Notes under the pieces: generated by a model
What the model was told of the DNA's origin: nothing
Seen by the model: the letters and a program-made list of their open reading frames with translations, nothing else
The model's database searches: none
Translations under genes and position numbers: made by a program
DNA from: Pseudomonas sp. BBP2017
GTDB lineage: Bacteria; Pseudomonadota; Gammaproteobacteria; Pseudomonadales; Pseudomonadaceae
Direction of reading: 5' to 3'
DNA length: 64,000 nucleotides
Assembly (NCBI RefSeq): GCF_003024385.1
Contig: NZ_PVZN01000001.1
Coordinates: 1 to 64,000, forward strand
Shown: positions 56,561-64,000 of the stretch, one piece after another
How the letters are laid out: every line of letters begins with the position of its first letter
Numbering within the stretch: position 1 is the stretch's first letter

Positions 56561-57817
56561 ATGCCTGCTCAAAACCTCCGCCTCTCCGATCGACAGCTCA
56601 AGGGAGTCAAACCCGCGTCCAAGGATTACGTCCTCACGGACGGTGACGGTTTGCAGCTCCGCGTACGCAGCAACGGCTCGTTGCTGTGGAATTTCAATTA
56701 CCGCGAACCGGTGACCAAGAAGCGCATCAACATTGGCTTCGGGACCTACCCCGAACTGTCACTGGCGAACGCACGAAAGAAGGCAGTCGAAGCCCGCGAG
56801 CTGCTCGCTCAAGGCATCGATCCGAAGGTGCAGCGCAATACGTTGAATGAAGCCAAACGCGCGGAAACCGAACACACCTTCGAGAACGTGGCCACCGCCT
56901 GGTTTGAACTCAAGAAAGACTCGGTCACCCCGGCCTACGCCGAGGACATTTGGCGATCGCTCACGCTGCACGTGTTCCCCGATTTGAAGACGACACCACT
57001 GACGAAGATCACCGCTCCGATGGTGATCGCATTGCTTCGCCCAATCGAAGCGAAAGGCAGCCTGGAGACGGTCAAGCGTCTCAGCCAGCGACTAAACGAG
57101 ATCATGACCTACGGCGTAAACTCCGGCCTGATCTTCGCCAACCCCCTCAGCGGCATCAGGGCAGTCTTCAAGAAGCCCAAAAAAGAGAACATGGCTGCGC
57201 TTCCACCCGAAGAGCTCCCGGAGCTCATGCTGGAGATCGCGAACGCCAGCATCAAACGCACCACCCGCTGCCTGATCGAATGGCAGTTGCACACGATGAC
57301 TCGCCCCGCCGAGGCGGCGACTACTCGCTGGGCAGACATCGACTTCGAAAGGCGTGTCTGGACTATCCCACCGGAGCGTATGAAGAAGCGCCGTCCACAC
57401 AGCATCCCGTTGAGTGATCATGCTGTCGCACTATTGGAGTCACTGAAGACTCACAGCGGCCATCGCGAATACGTCTTCCCGGCCGATAGAAATCCACGCA
57501 CCCACGCCAATAGCCAGACCGCCAACATGGCATTGAAACGCATGGGCTTTCAGGATCGATTGGTCAGCCACGGTATGCGCTCGATGGCCAGCACCATCTT
57601 GAATGAACATGGGTGGGACCCCGAACTCATTGAGGTCGCACTGGCGCATGTCGACAAGGATGAGGTGCGCAGCGCCTACAACCGAGCCGACTACATAGAG
57701 CGCCGTCGACCGATGATGGCCTGGTGGAGTGAGTACATCCAGAAAGCCGCCACCGGCAGTCTGCTCGCCTCTGCATACGGCCAAGTCAGAGACAAGAATG
57801 TGGTGCCGATTCGTTAG
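56561..57817 (+). CDS. P4-family tyrosine integrase
   Basis: A 418-residue site-specific recombinase. The N-terminal arm-binding DUF4102 domain is at about 1-85 (LSDRQLKGVKPASKDYVLTDGDGLQLRVRSNGS). The SAM-like core-binding region is at about 105-195. The catalytic domain is at about 215-395 with Arg in TRPAEAATTRW, HGMR near 347-350, and His/Tyr in LAHVDKDEVRSAYNR. ATG 56561 follows GAGGAGAATCTC. It lies next to an ssrA 3' fragment, its probable att site, so it probably drives integration of the island to its right. Confidence 0.93.
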   Translation: MPAQNLRLSDRQLKGVKPASKDYVLTDGDGLQLRVRSNGSLLWNFNYREPVTKKRINIGFGTYPELSLANARKKAVEARELLAQGIDPKVQRNTLNEAKRAETEHTFENVATAWFELKKDSVTPAYAEDIWRSLTLHVFPDLKTTPLTKITAPMVIALLRPIEAKGSLETVKRLSQRLNEIMTYGVNSGLIFANPLSGIRAVFKKPKKENMAALPPEELPELMLEIANASIKRTTRCLIEWQLHTMTRPAEAATTRWADIDFERRVWTIPPERMKKRRPHSIPLSDHAVALLESLKTHSGHREYVFPADRNPRTHANSQTANMALKRMGFQDRLVSHGMRSMASTILNEHGWDPELIEVALAHVDKDEVRSAYNRADYIERRRPMMAWWSEYIQKAATGSLLASAYGQVRDKNVVPIR

Positions 57818-57901
57818 CACTGTGCAGGCGCAAGAATTGCGGTAACAACTGAACGTTCAAGACTCGTGGCAAGCAGCCTCGCTTATCCGCTTCTCAGCGC
57901 G

Positions 57902-57946
57902 GGTCCATCCAAACAGGGCTGCAAAGCCGCCCTGTTTGGATGGACC
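57902..57946. terminator. Long perfect hairpin downstream of the integrase
   Basis: GGTCCATCCAAACAGGGC (57902-57919) pairs with its exact reverse complement at 57929-57946 over a 9-base loop. This 18-bp stem lies 85 bases past the integrase stop. It may be a bidirectional terminator or part of a structured RNA. Confidence 0.6.
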
Positions 57947-58303
57947 TCATTTTGAAGAGCTAAAAGCCACGACGTTGTCCGGGATTTACCACGGAATTCC
58001 ACCGGTGGATAACCGCTTTTCACGTCCCCAAGAGCGCTGAATTTCGGCCCTTGACCGGGTTTATCCACAGGCGTAGAACTGGTCGTGCAAAGGCTGTCGA
58101 TGACAGCACCCCAGGTGACCCGAACCTTAAAGGTCACGCCGCTCCGGCGGTGGTTCTCCCCAAGGGCGATTCGCATCCGGCAGCTCGCCCGGTCACTACC
58201 CATGTGATGGATGCTCTTACACATATGGCGCTCGTGCGCCAGCTACACCGTACCTCGCTGCCCTGCAGCAACCTATCCGATTGGCCGAATCTTGCGCCAA
58301 CCC

Positions 58304-58342
58304 GTGCCCGTCTCTTTCCTCTGGAAAGAGACGGGCACTTTT
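58304..58342 (+). terminator. Strong orphan terminator
   Basis: GTGCCCGTCTCTTTCC pairs perfectly with the following inverse over a TCT loop and is followed by TTTTACC. No gene ends just before it, so it implies an unannotated transcript from the left. Confidence 0.8.
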
Positions 58343-58761
58343 ACCACTGCTGCAGCCCCGATTGCACATGGCTTTGCGGCATTCCCCCTCGTGACAATCG
58401 GCGTGACAAACGCCGATGTCACCAGCAACAGCGCTGTAGATGATGGTGCCGCAGACCAAGGAATGGACTGCACCTGACTGACAGTCAGGCATGCCCCGGT
58501 CATCGCATTGCTGCGTTCACCCGGCTCAGGATCTTCAGGCGCTGGTCTCGTCAGCCAGTGCTGCTTCCACCCGCCCACCGGTAACGGTGTTCAGGAGGCC
58601 AGATCATGAGATGCCCTTGCTCCCGGACGTAAGGAGCCGCCAGTCCCGCGATAGAGGACATCCCCACAGGTCGCAGGGGCCTTGATCCCTGATAACACTC
58701 AACATTCTTGGCGGGATGACGTGGGGCGAGGATCGGAGACCAGGCGATGAGGTGATTCGAC

Positions 58762-59742
58762 ATGGCATTGCTGGGTAGACGCGATGGCCGTAATTTCGGC
58801 TACGGCAGGCAACTGAGCTACGCAGGGCCGCAGGCGTTGAAAGACATGTTCGGCGGCGGCCACTACGGCACGGTGAAGGCACACTGTGATCGGTGGCAGG
58901 CATTCGTCAGATGGTGCCGCTCCGAACAAGGGCCCGGTATCAATGATGCGCGGCAGATTGATCGGAAGGTATTGGCGGAGTATGCGGCGTACCTGCGCGA
59001 CGTGGTAAGGCGCGGTGACCTTGCTGTCAGCACCGCACAAAACCGCCTATCCAGCGTTAACAGGACAATGGCGGCGCTGCGCGGTGATCAGTGTGTGAAA
59101 TTGCCCAGTCCGAGCAAGGCGTTGGGAATGCAGCGCACCGGAGTTCGCCAATCGGCTCCGCAAGGCCAAGACCGCGAACAGGTTAAGCAGATCGTCGATG
59201 CGCTTTGTCGCGATCATCAGCAACGGGCCGCAGCGATTGTTCTGTTGGCGCGAGCCACCGGCATGCGCCTGCGTGAGGCCATCCTGGCTGACCTGCCACG
59301 GTTAAGTCGTGAGGCTCAATACATTGGCAAGATCAACATCCAAGACGGTACCAAGGGGGGACGCGCCGGTGCCTCCGCACCCCGCTGGGTTGGAGTAGAT
59401 GACTATGATCGCGAAGCGCTTAGGTTCGCATCACAAGTGTCGCCCGCTGGTAGTCGCAACCTGATTGCGCCCAACGAAAGCTACCTGAATGTTCTGCAAG
59501 AAATCATCCGCCCTGCACGGGACATCCTGCATGCTCACAACTTAAAAGGCTTCCATGAGCTACGAGCGGCGTACGCATGTGAGCGCTACGAGCAGATCAC
59601 CCAAGACCCCGCACCAATCAACGGTGGCCAATGTTGCAAGGTAGATAAGACTCTTGATCGTGAGGCTCGCAGGCAGATCAGCTATGAGCTGGGGCACGGG
59701 CGGATCGACGTGGTCGCTGCTTACATTGGAGGGAGCGCATGA
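58762..59742 (+). CDS. Integrase-domain protein (ICE-type tyrosine recombinase relative)
   Basis: A 326-residue protein. The N-terminal SAM-like DNA-binding part is at about 30-115 (TVKAHCDRWQAFVRWCRSEQ, DRKVLAEYAAYLRDVVRRGDLAVSTAQNRLSSVNRTMAAL) and the catalytic-like region at about 130-320, with Arg in ARATGMRLREAILADL, HELRAAYACERY and the terminal ELGHGRIDVVAAYIGG. This is the integrase-domain family (Integrase_1/N-terminal phage integrase) common in Pseudomonas genomic islands. It precedes a small gene with a four-base overlap. Whether it recombines DNA or regulates element transfer is not known. Confidence 0.8.
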   Translation: MALLGRRDGRNFGYGRQLSYAGPQALKDMFGGGHYGTVKAHCDRWQAFVRWCRSEQGPGINDARQIDRKVLAEYAAYLRDVVRRGDLAVSTAQNRLSSVNRTMAALRGDQCVKLPSPSKALGMQRTGVRQSAPQGQDREQVKQIVDALCRDHQQRAAAIVLLARATGMRLREAILADLPRLSREAQYIGKINIQDGTKGGRAGASAPRWVGVDDYDREALRFASQVSPAGSRNLIAPNESYLNVLQEIIRPARDILHAHNLKGFHELRAAYACERYEQITQDPAPINGGQCCKVDKTLDREARRQISYELGHGRIDVVAAYIGGSA

Positions 59743-60014
59743 GCAAGTCATTCGACATGGAGCTGTTCTTGACTGCGGTGTTGACGGGCTCGCACGCCAC
59801 GAGGCAACGCCATTTGCGACAAGCGATAATAATCCAAGCTGAAATTGCAGAACGCTGGCAGCGACAGACTCCTTGGGGTTGGCAGAAAAAGCACGTAGCT
59901 TGGTTTCTTAAACACCGCCTTAATCGACGTAGCGAAGCGACGCGGTATTGCTATTTGCTGACCGTGCGGTTGCTCACTCGCCGCTTAAAAAAAACATGGA
60001 ACTTCAATCTATAG
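59739..60014 (+). CDS. Small basic island protein
   Basis: A 91-residue, Arg/Lys-rich helical protein whose ATG overlaps the stop of the preceding integrase-domain gene (ATGA), so it is translationally coupled to it. It could bind DNA as an accessory recombination factor. No motif recognised. Confidence 0.65.
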   Translation: MSKSFDMELFLTAVLTGSHATRQRHLRQAIIIQAEIAERWQRQTPWGWQKKHVAWFLKHRLNRRSEATRYCYLLTVRLLTRRLKKTWNFNL

Positions 60015-60170
60015 GTTGGACTGAACACTATCGCTCCATACCTGAATTTAGGGAGCGATCTCCCTCCACTTAAGCTAAGCGGAGACACACCTGACCATGC
60101 CTTTAGATTGCCGACATCTAAAACCAATGGCGAAGCAGGGCTCAGCCATTGAATACACAAAAGTACTTTG

Positions 60171-60875
60171 TCATGTGGCACGAAATACCACGGAGCGGTG
60201 AAATTCAAGAAATGGCTCATGCTCTGGAGCCAAGGAAACGCGGATATTAGGAGAGATACCTAGCATTCCTGAATCCTTCAGATGGGGTGATATATTTACA
60301 ACACCAGCCGGCGACAAAGTTATATACCCCTTATCGAAAGCCTTATCTAAATTTGGAGTAAGCAAAAAACCATTAAACGGATCTAATCGCTCAGAATTAC
60401 TTGAAGCACTCCAAGGCTTTATATGTGAAGCCACAAGCAAATTAACATCCTTAAACCCGGACATGGCGCAACAGGCCCAATAGCCAACAAGCTTCTGCCT
60501 AAATACTCCTTGCCCAATCCTAGATTTAACCAAATTTATTTTCTCCGTCTCACTAATATCACCCGCACACAAAATATCGTCAATGTCTGACTCAACGTCA
60601 CCGTAGCGCCCTTCTGAGAGATATTCGGAAAACTTTATTAGAGCACTACTATACATATGATGCCCGCGTTCATTTCGTTCCTTATATATTGGCAGTGCAC
60701 GTATTTTAGATGCGATTACTTCAAACTCAGACTGACTACTCAACGAGACCAGAGGCCCTTCGACAAGTTTGTTATCTATAGCCCATTCGGACATTACCCC
60801 GCGCACTGCACCATCGTATTTTTTCACCGATGATAGCGATAGCCCCTTATAACGCATCCAATCTTCAAAGGTCAT
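60171..60875 (-). CDS. HNH endonuclease
   Basis: A 234-residue protein. The C-terminal HNH_2 nuclease is at about 118-210: CCAMSGFKDVNLLVASHIKPW with His151, FNGFLLTPNLDKAFDKGYITL. The N-terminal 100 residues (FEDWMRYKGLSLSSVKKYDGAVRGVMSEWA) are of unknown type. The motif RIGQGVFRQKL before the nuclease is shared with the HNH protein at 55284 (RIGQGTFRSRL). The DNA here is AT-richer than the core chromosome. ATG 60875 follows GGAGAGTCCTGAAG. A phage-restriction role is plausible but not shown. Confidence 0.85.
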   Translation of the reverse strand: MTFEDWMRYKGLSLSSVKKYDGAVRGVMSEWAIDNKLVEGPLVSLSSQSEFEVIASKIRALPIYKERNERGHHMYSSALIKFSEYLSEGRYGDVESDIDDILCAGDISETEKINLVKSRIGQGVFRQKLVGYWACCAMSGFKDVNLLVASHIKPWSASSNSERLDPFNGFLLTPNLDKAFDKGYITLSPAGVVNISPHLKDSGMLGISPNIRVSLAPEHEPFLEFHRSVVFRAT

Positions 60876-61037
60876 CTTCAGGACTCTCCACAGATAAGTT
60901 ATGGCTAAAGTCTTAGTAGATCATAGCCATCACTAAACCCTTCTATTAGTTTTTTGAATTTGGCGCAGCAGGGAATTTCCTGACAATTAAGCTCATAAGC
61001 TTACCACGTCGCCGCAGCAAGCTTCATATTGAGCAAT

Positions 61038-63674
61038 TCAAATTAGCCGACACAGATTTTTACTTATATCCAGCTTGAATTTTTTAAACTTCCCCTGCTT
61101 AACTTTTCCGGAATTGTACTGGACGGTCACTATCACATTCTGACCAATACCTACCGCATCTTGATCAAAGAAATCGGGATGCACCATCTTTCTGAAAGCT
61201 TGTGATAATGATTCAGAGTAATCACTCGGAAAATGTAACAAAGAAAAACTATCCGCACTTTTTATATTTTCTAAATATGGCATCAACTGACTAGGCAGAG
61301 AGTCTGAATCTCCTCTCGATGTATTTAACCTCAGCCTAAGTAGCAGCAGAATTAACGCTCCAGAATTAATAACTTGATCAGAAAGCGCCCCCTGCTTGAC
61401 AGATTGTTCAAAAAGAATCTCCATTGCAGAAATAATCTCTTCACAACGCTCGTACTCACCCCTAACAAAGTATTGACTGAAGATGTCGTGAATTATCCTG
61501 AAATCGCCCTCAAGCAGTGCAGGACTTTCAAGCTTATTAAACAGCGAGAGATAGGCATCATATAAAACTTTGTTCTGATCAAAGTCAGTAGACGGGGTTA
61601 CCAATATGCTAAGCGTGAGTATTTGTCGCAGATCCTCGACTGGTGCGCTTTTATACCTCAATGCAAGTCTGGTCAAGGCTGGCAGTTTGGATACATCGCT
61701 GCCAGATGCGCCACTAACAACGCAACTAGTAATTACTTCCCAAGCACTGAAATTTTGTTTAGACTCTATAGAGCAGATGTATCGGTACAGTTCATCAGCA
61801 GCTGACTGCCTCTCAAGACGTATTAAATCCATAAGAAGTGGTGAACATTCTGCATGCCCAAACATCAACTGATTAGATATATCATTCCCCGTGAGTGACA
61901 ATTTGTTATCTATGATATTCCTAGCGCAAAGCTCATAATATTTTACCTGCTCGGATGGATCACTTTCATACGACGCTCTCTCATAGAGCAAAGTACTTCT
62001 AACTTCAGAGGTACTGAACTCTAGAGCCTGATCCAAATAGCTTCTTCCCATATCGACATTTTTAGCGATGCTGCAGTATCTACTGAGCTGATAATATGCC
62101 GAGTACAAAATGTGATTTTCGGTGGCTGAACTGCTTGAGGTGACCGTCTTAACATGATCGATTGCGTTCAATAGGAGATATTCGATCTCCTCAGGCATAG
62201 CTTTACTAGAGCCTCCCGCATCAGCTTGAGCTAACAATACACTAGCCAGGTTAACGCAAGCTTCTGGGAAGAAAACACCCTTTTTGTTACCCGAGGCACC
62301 ATCAATCAATGCGCGAAACTGGGCCGCCGCATCATCTAGACGGCGTGAAAACATATAACAGACACCTGACCAGTGGAGCTTAGCATTAAGCAGGGATCTG
62401 TCATCGATACTATTAGTATCGCAACTCTCGTACTCAACAATAGCTGACTCTATATCACCAAGCTGAATGAGACAAAACCCAATATTTAGTCGAGCAGCCA
62501 AGCAGCTTTCAGGATCTACATGCTGGGCAAGGGACTCACGATATAAGGCGAGTGCCTCATCGTAGCGTTTGAGCTTAATTTTCTCATTGGCGCGTTCGTC
62601 AATTGTTAACAACTCACCTTCAATATCTGACACCCATTTCTCGGACAACGACTCGGACATTATTTTATTTTTGAACGATATCTCGCCGCTTTCCGTCTTG
62701 GGAGTACTTATCCCGGCCAAATAAAGCTTATCCTTTACTTTATCTGAAAGCGATTTTGTTTTTCTATAATGGATTGCCATAACCGAATTTCGCAGTTCTT
62801 TATCACTCTGAACTCTGGTGCGTATGTGGTCAAATGGTGGCAAATCAAAATTAGTCAAATATAGTGTGTTGACAATTTTGTCTATCGAATTTTCGTCAAG
62901 CATCAAAGTTTGGGACAGCTCAGTTTCCGCAGCCGAGCACACATCCCACGTTACTCGAGGATTCCCCGAAGTCCAGTGATAAATTCTTTCGACGGCTTCC
63001 TCAGGCAACACCAAGGAACATTGCTCAAGAAATCTTTTCGTTTCAGAGAACGTAAAGTCTTCAAGGTAAATTTTCTCGCCGATATTGAATGGCGAGATTG
63101 CTTTATTTTTAATCAGCTCAGCTGGATCAGCCACGCCAGAAAGTACGTAAGTTAATCTTTTGAATTGGGCGAATTGGGTCCTGCCAAAAAAGTAGATACT
63201 CCTAATCAATGAAAAGACATTATCAGAGTAATCAACGTTCGTCAGAGCATCAATTTCGTCAAGACAAATAACAAGCTTCCCAGGAAGTATATCGAGTATT
63301 TTCTTTAGCTCGAGCTCATGCTCTTTATGCGCCTGTAAATTTACTGTACTAGAACGCGTCCTAGCAAGATCCTCAAGCAAAACCTCAGAAAGTTGATCTC
63401 TAGCTAAAATCGTAGTATCAATTATATTCCTGAAGAATGATCTGAGATCCGAGAAGCAATTCGATACATCGAGGTATGAAAACAAATCATCTTGAGAGTC
63501 AATCTCCCTCTTCGCATTCAGCAATAGGTTTGTTTTACCCATCTGTCGCGATACTAAAACGTAGCCCGGACGTCCCATATCCTCGATAATCTGGCGCAGC
63601 TGTATGTCTGCTTGCCTCTCAACATACAAGTCTGGAGGGACTATAGCATACGGCTTGATCTTTTTTGTAACCAT
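61038..63674 (-). CDS. AAA-like ATPase with TPR-like C-terminus
   Basis: An 878-residue protein. The P-loop is SRQMGKTN at residues 42-49 (the AAA-like family with RQMGKT instead of GxxxxGK) and Walker B is LDEID at 137-141. The ATPase region extends to about 330, with LSGVADPAELI as a sensor region. From about 370 to 720 it is helical with TPR-like spacing (ANEKIKLKRYDEALALYRESLAQHVDPE, ARLNIGFCLIQLGDIESAIVEYESC). This NTPase plus repeat plan resembles STAND-type sensors used in defence. ATG 63674 follows AAGGTAGAG; a longer start at 63731 overlaps the upstream gene. It is 10 bases after that gene, in an operon. Confidence 0.78.
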   Translation of the reverse strand: MVTKKIKPYAIVPPDLYVERQADIQLRQIIEDMGRPGYVLVSRQMGKTNLLLNAKREIDSQDDLFSYLDVSNCFSDLRSFFRNIIDTTILARDQLSEVLLEDLARTRSSTVNLQAHKEHELELKKILDILPGKLVICLDEIDALTNVDYSDNVFSLIRSIYFFGRTQFAQFKRLTYVLSGVADPAELIKNKAISPFNIGEKIYLEDFTFSETKRFLEQCSLVLPEEAVERIYHWTSGNPRVTWDVCSAAETELSQTLMLDENSIDKIVNTLYLTNFDLPPFDHIRTRVQSDKELRNSVMAIHYRKTKSLSDKVKDKLYLAGISTPKTESGEISFKNKIMSESLSEKWVSDIEGELLTIDERANEKIKLKRYDEALALYRESLAQHVDPESCLAARLNIGFCLIQLGDIESAIVEYESCDTNSIDDRSLLNAKLHWSGVCYMFSRRLDDAAAQFRALIDGASGNKKGVFFPEACVNLASVLLAQADAGGSSKAMPEEIEYLLLNAIDHVKTVTSSSSATENHILYSAYYQLSRYCSIAKNVDMGRSYLDQALEFSTSEVRSTLLYERASYESDPSEQVKYYELCARNIIDNKLSLTGNDISNQLMFGHAECSPLLMDLIRLERQSAADELYRYICSIESKQNFSAWEVITSCVVSGASGSDVSKLPALTRLALRYKSAPVEDLRQILTLSILVTPSTDFDQNKVLYDAYLSLFNKLESPALLEGDFRIIHDIFSQYFVRGEYERCEEIISAMEILFEQSVKQGALSDQVINSGALILLLLRLRLNTSRGDSDSLPSQLMPYLENIKSADSFSLLHFPSDYSESLSQAFRKMVHPDFFDQDAVGIGQNVIVTVQYNSGKVKQGKFKKFKLDISKNLCRLI

Positions 63675-63684
63675 ATTCTCTACC

Positions 63685-64000
63685 TTAGAATTGGAAGCCC
63701 TGAGACGAAATACTAATGAGCTCGGCGTCACTCTTATCAGGGTACGAAATCTTGGATTTCAAAAACGTTTTAATGAAGCGAGGAGAACCATGAGAACTAG
63801 ATATCAAGTTATCTGGAAGATCATCACTCCCGACCATATCTAAGTTATCGGTGATTAGATCTATCAAAGCCGCAAGCTCATCTTCCGCCCACCTTTCGCA
63901 TTCAATAAATCGCATATAACCACTGAGCTTAGAAAGATTCTGGCTCGAGTCAAGGTTCGGTTTTTTCAGAGAAGAAACGACTAAACGAAATGCGTTCGTC
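63685..64000 (-). CDS. Partial NTPase-like protein (C-terminal part, runs off the window)
   Basis: The frame is open to the right edge, giving at least 104 C-terminal residues (from TNAFRLVVSSLKKP... to SISSQGFQF). The internal ATG at 63915 is not needed as the start. The pattern AFRLVVSSL, SGYMRFIECERWAEDELAALIDLITDNLD and SSSHGSPRFIKTFL looks like the end of an AAA+/NACHT-like ATPase (winged-helix approach with the sensor GSPR). It is followed after 10 bases by the AAA-TPR gene, implying a two-gene unit. The identity needs the missing N-terminus. Confidence 0.55.
   Translation of the reverse strand, partial: TNAFRLVVSSLKKPNLDSSQNLSKLSGYMRFIECERWAEDELAALIDLITDNLDMVGSDDLPDNLISSSHGSPRFIKTFLKSKISYPDKSDAELISISSQGFQF

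Larger units (their letters stand above)
57818..58761. other. Gene-free region between integrases
   Basis: Apart from two strong hairpins (57902-57946 and 58304-58342) no ORF here has convincing coding character; the 130-codon frame at 58051-58443 has no recognisable features and runs through the terminator hairpin. TTATCCACA (58061-58069) and the near-inverse GGTGGATAA (58004-58012) resemble DnaA boxes. An untranslated RNA is possible. Confidence 0.45.

Noticed and set aside
58004..58069. Two DnaA-box-like nonamers suggesting a replication origin
   Set aside because: Only two boxes, no AT-rich unwinding stretch and no replication-initiator gene nearby.
58051..58443. A 130-codon frame between the integrases
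   Set aside because: It has no ribosome site or recognisable features and runs through a strong terminator hairpin.

Overview
The window looks like a stretch of a Pseudomonas chromosome, most like the P. putida/fluorescens lineage. The signs are high-GC coding with AGGAG-type ribosome sites, REP elements of the GCGGGCTTGCCCCGC type, pobA/pobR, a carboxynorspermidine polyamine operon and the 3' end of a Pseudomonas-like ssrA gene. This is inference from gene content; no database search was possible.

Region 1-22 kb is mixed core and accessory metabolism: an RNA 2',3'-cyclic phosphodiesterase, a decayed LpxO-like hydroxylase, a 1229-residue membrane protein of unknown function, a GNAT enzyme, and a cobalamin riboswitch controlling a TonB-dependent receptor. 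Next come the carboxynorspermidine decarboxylase/dehydrogenase pair, GltS, a HutG-type enzyme with an IclR regulator, a GlxA-type regulator convergent with a RarD-type transporter, an Lrp regulator, (S)-ureidoglycine aminohydrolase and an ankyrin protein.

Region 22-32.4 kb reads as a p-cresol (or related 4-alkylphenol) degradation module. It holds pobA with its regulator pobR, a MetA-family outer-membrane channel, a sigma-54 activator, and a gene order matching pchA-pchC-pchX-pchF, followed by a second cytochrome c. Together these would take 4-cresol through 4-hydroxybenzyl alcohol, 4-hydroxybenzaldehyde and 4-hydroxybenzoate to protocatechuate. Sigma-54-like promoters lie before the porin and pchA, and Crc/Hfq-like AACAATAA motifs lie before the porin and pchC.

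Region 32.4-54 kb is signalling and accessory DNA. A GGDEF gene is split by a nine-copy heptanucleotide tract, so it is probably phase-variable. It is followed by a chemoreceptor, a 1950-residue protein joining two alpha/beta-hydrolase domains to a CHAT caspase-like protease, a FecI/FecR/TonB-receptor iron-uptake set, an amidohydrolase, and a patch of small genes and relics. That patch includes two divergent, eight-cysteine secreted microproteins.

Region 54-64 kb is island-like: an EVE-like/HNH nuclease, an ssrA 3'-end fragment (likely att site), a P4-type integrase, a second integrase-domain protein, another HNH nuclease, and an AT-rich operon with a partial NTPase gene and an AAA-like ATPase with TPR-like repeats. 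This is where an undescribed defence system is most plausible, with the CHAT/hydrolase fusion as a second candidate.
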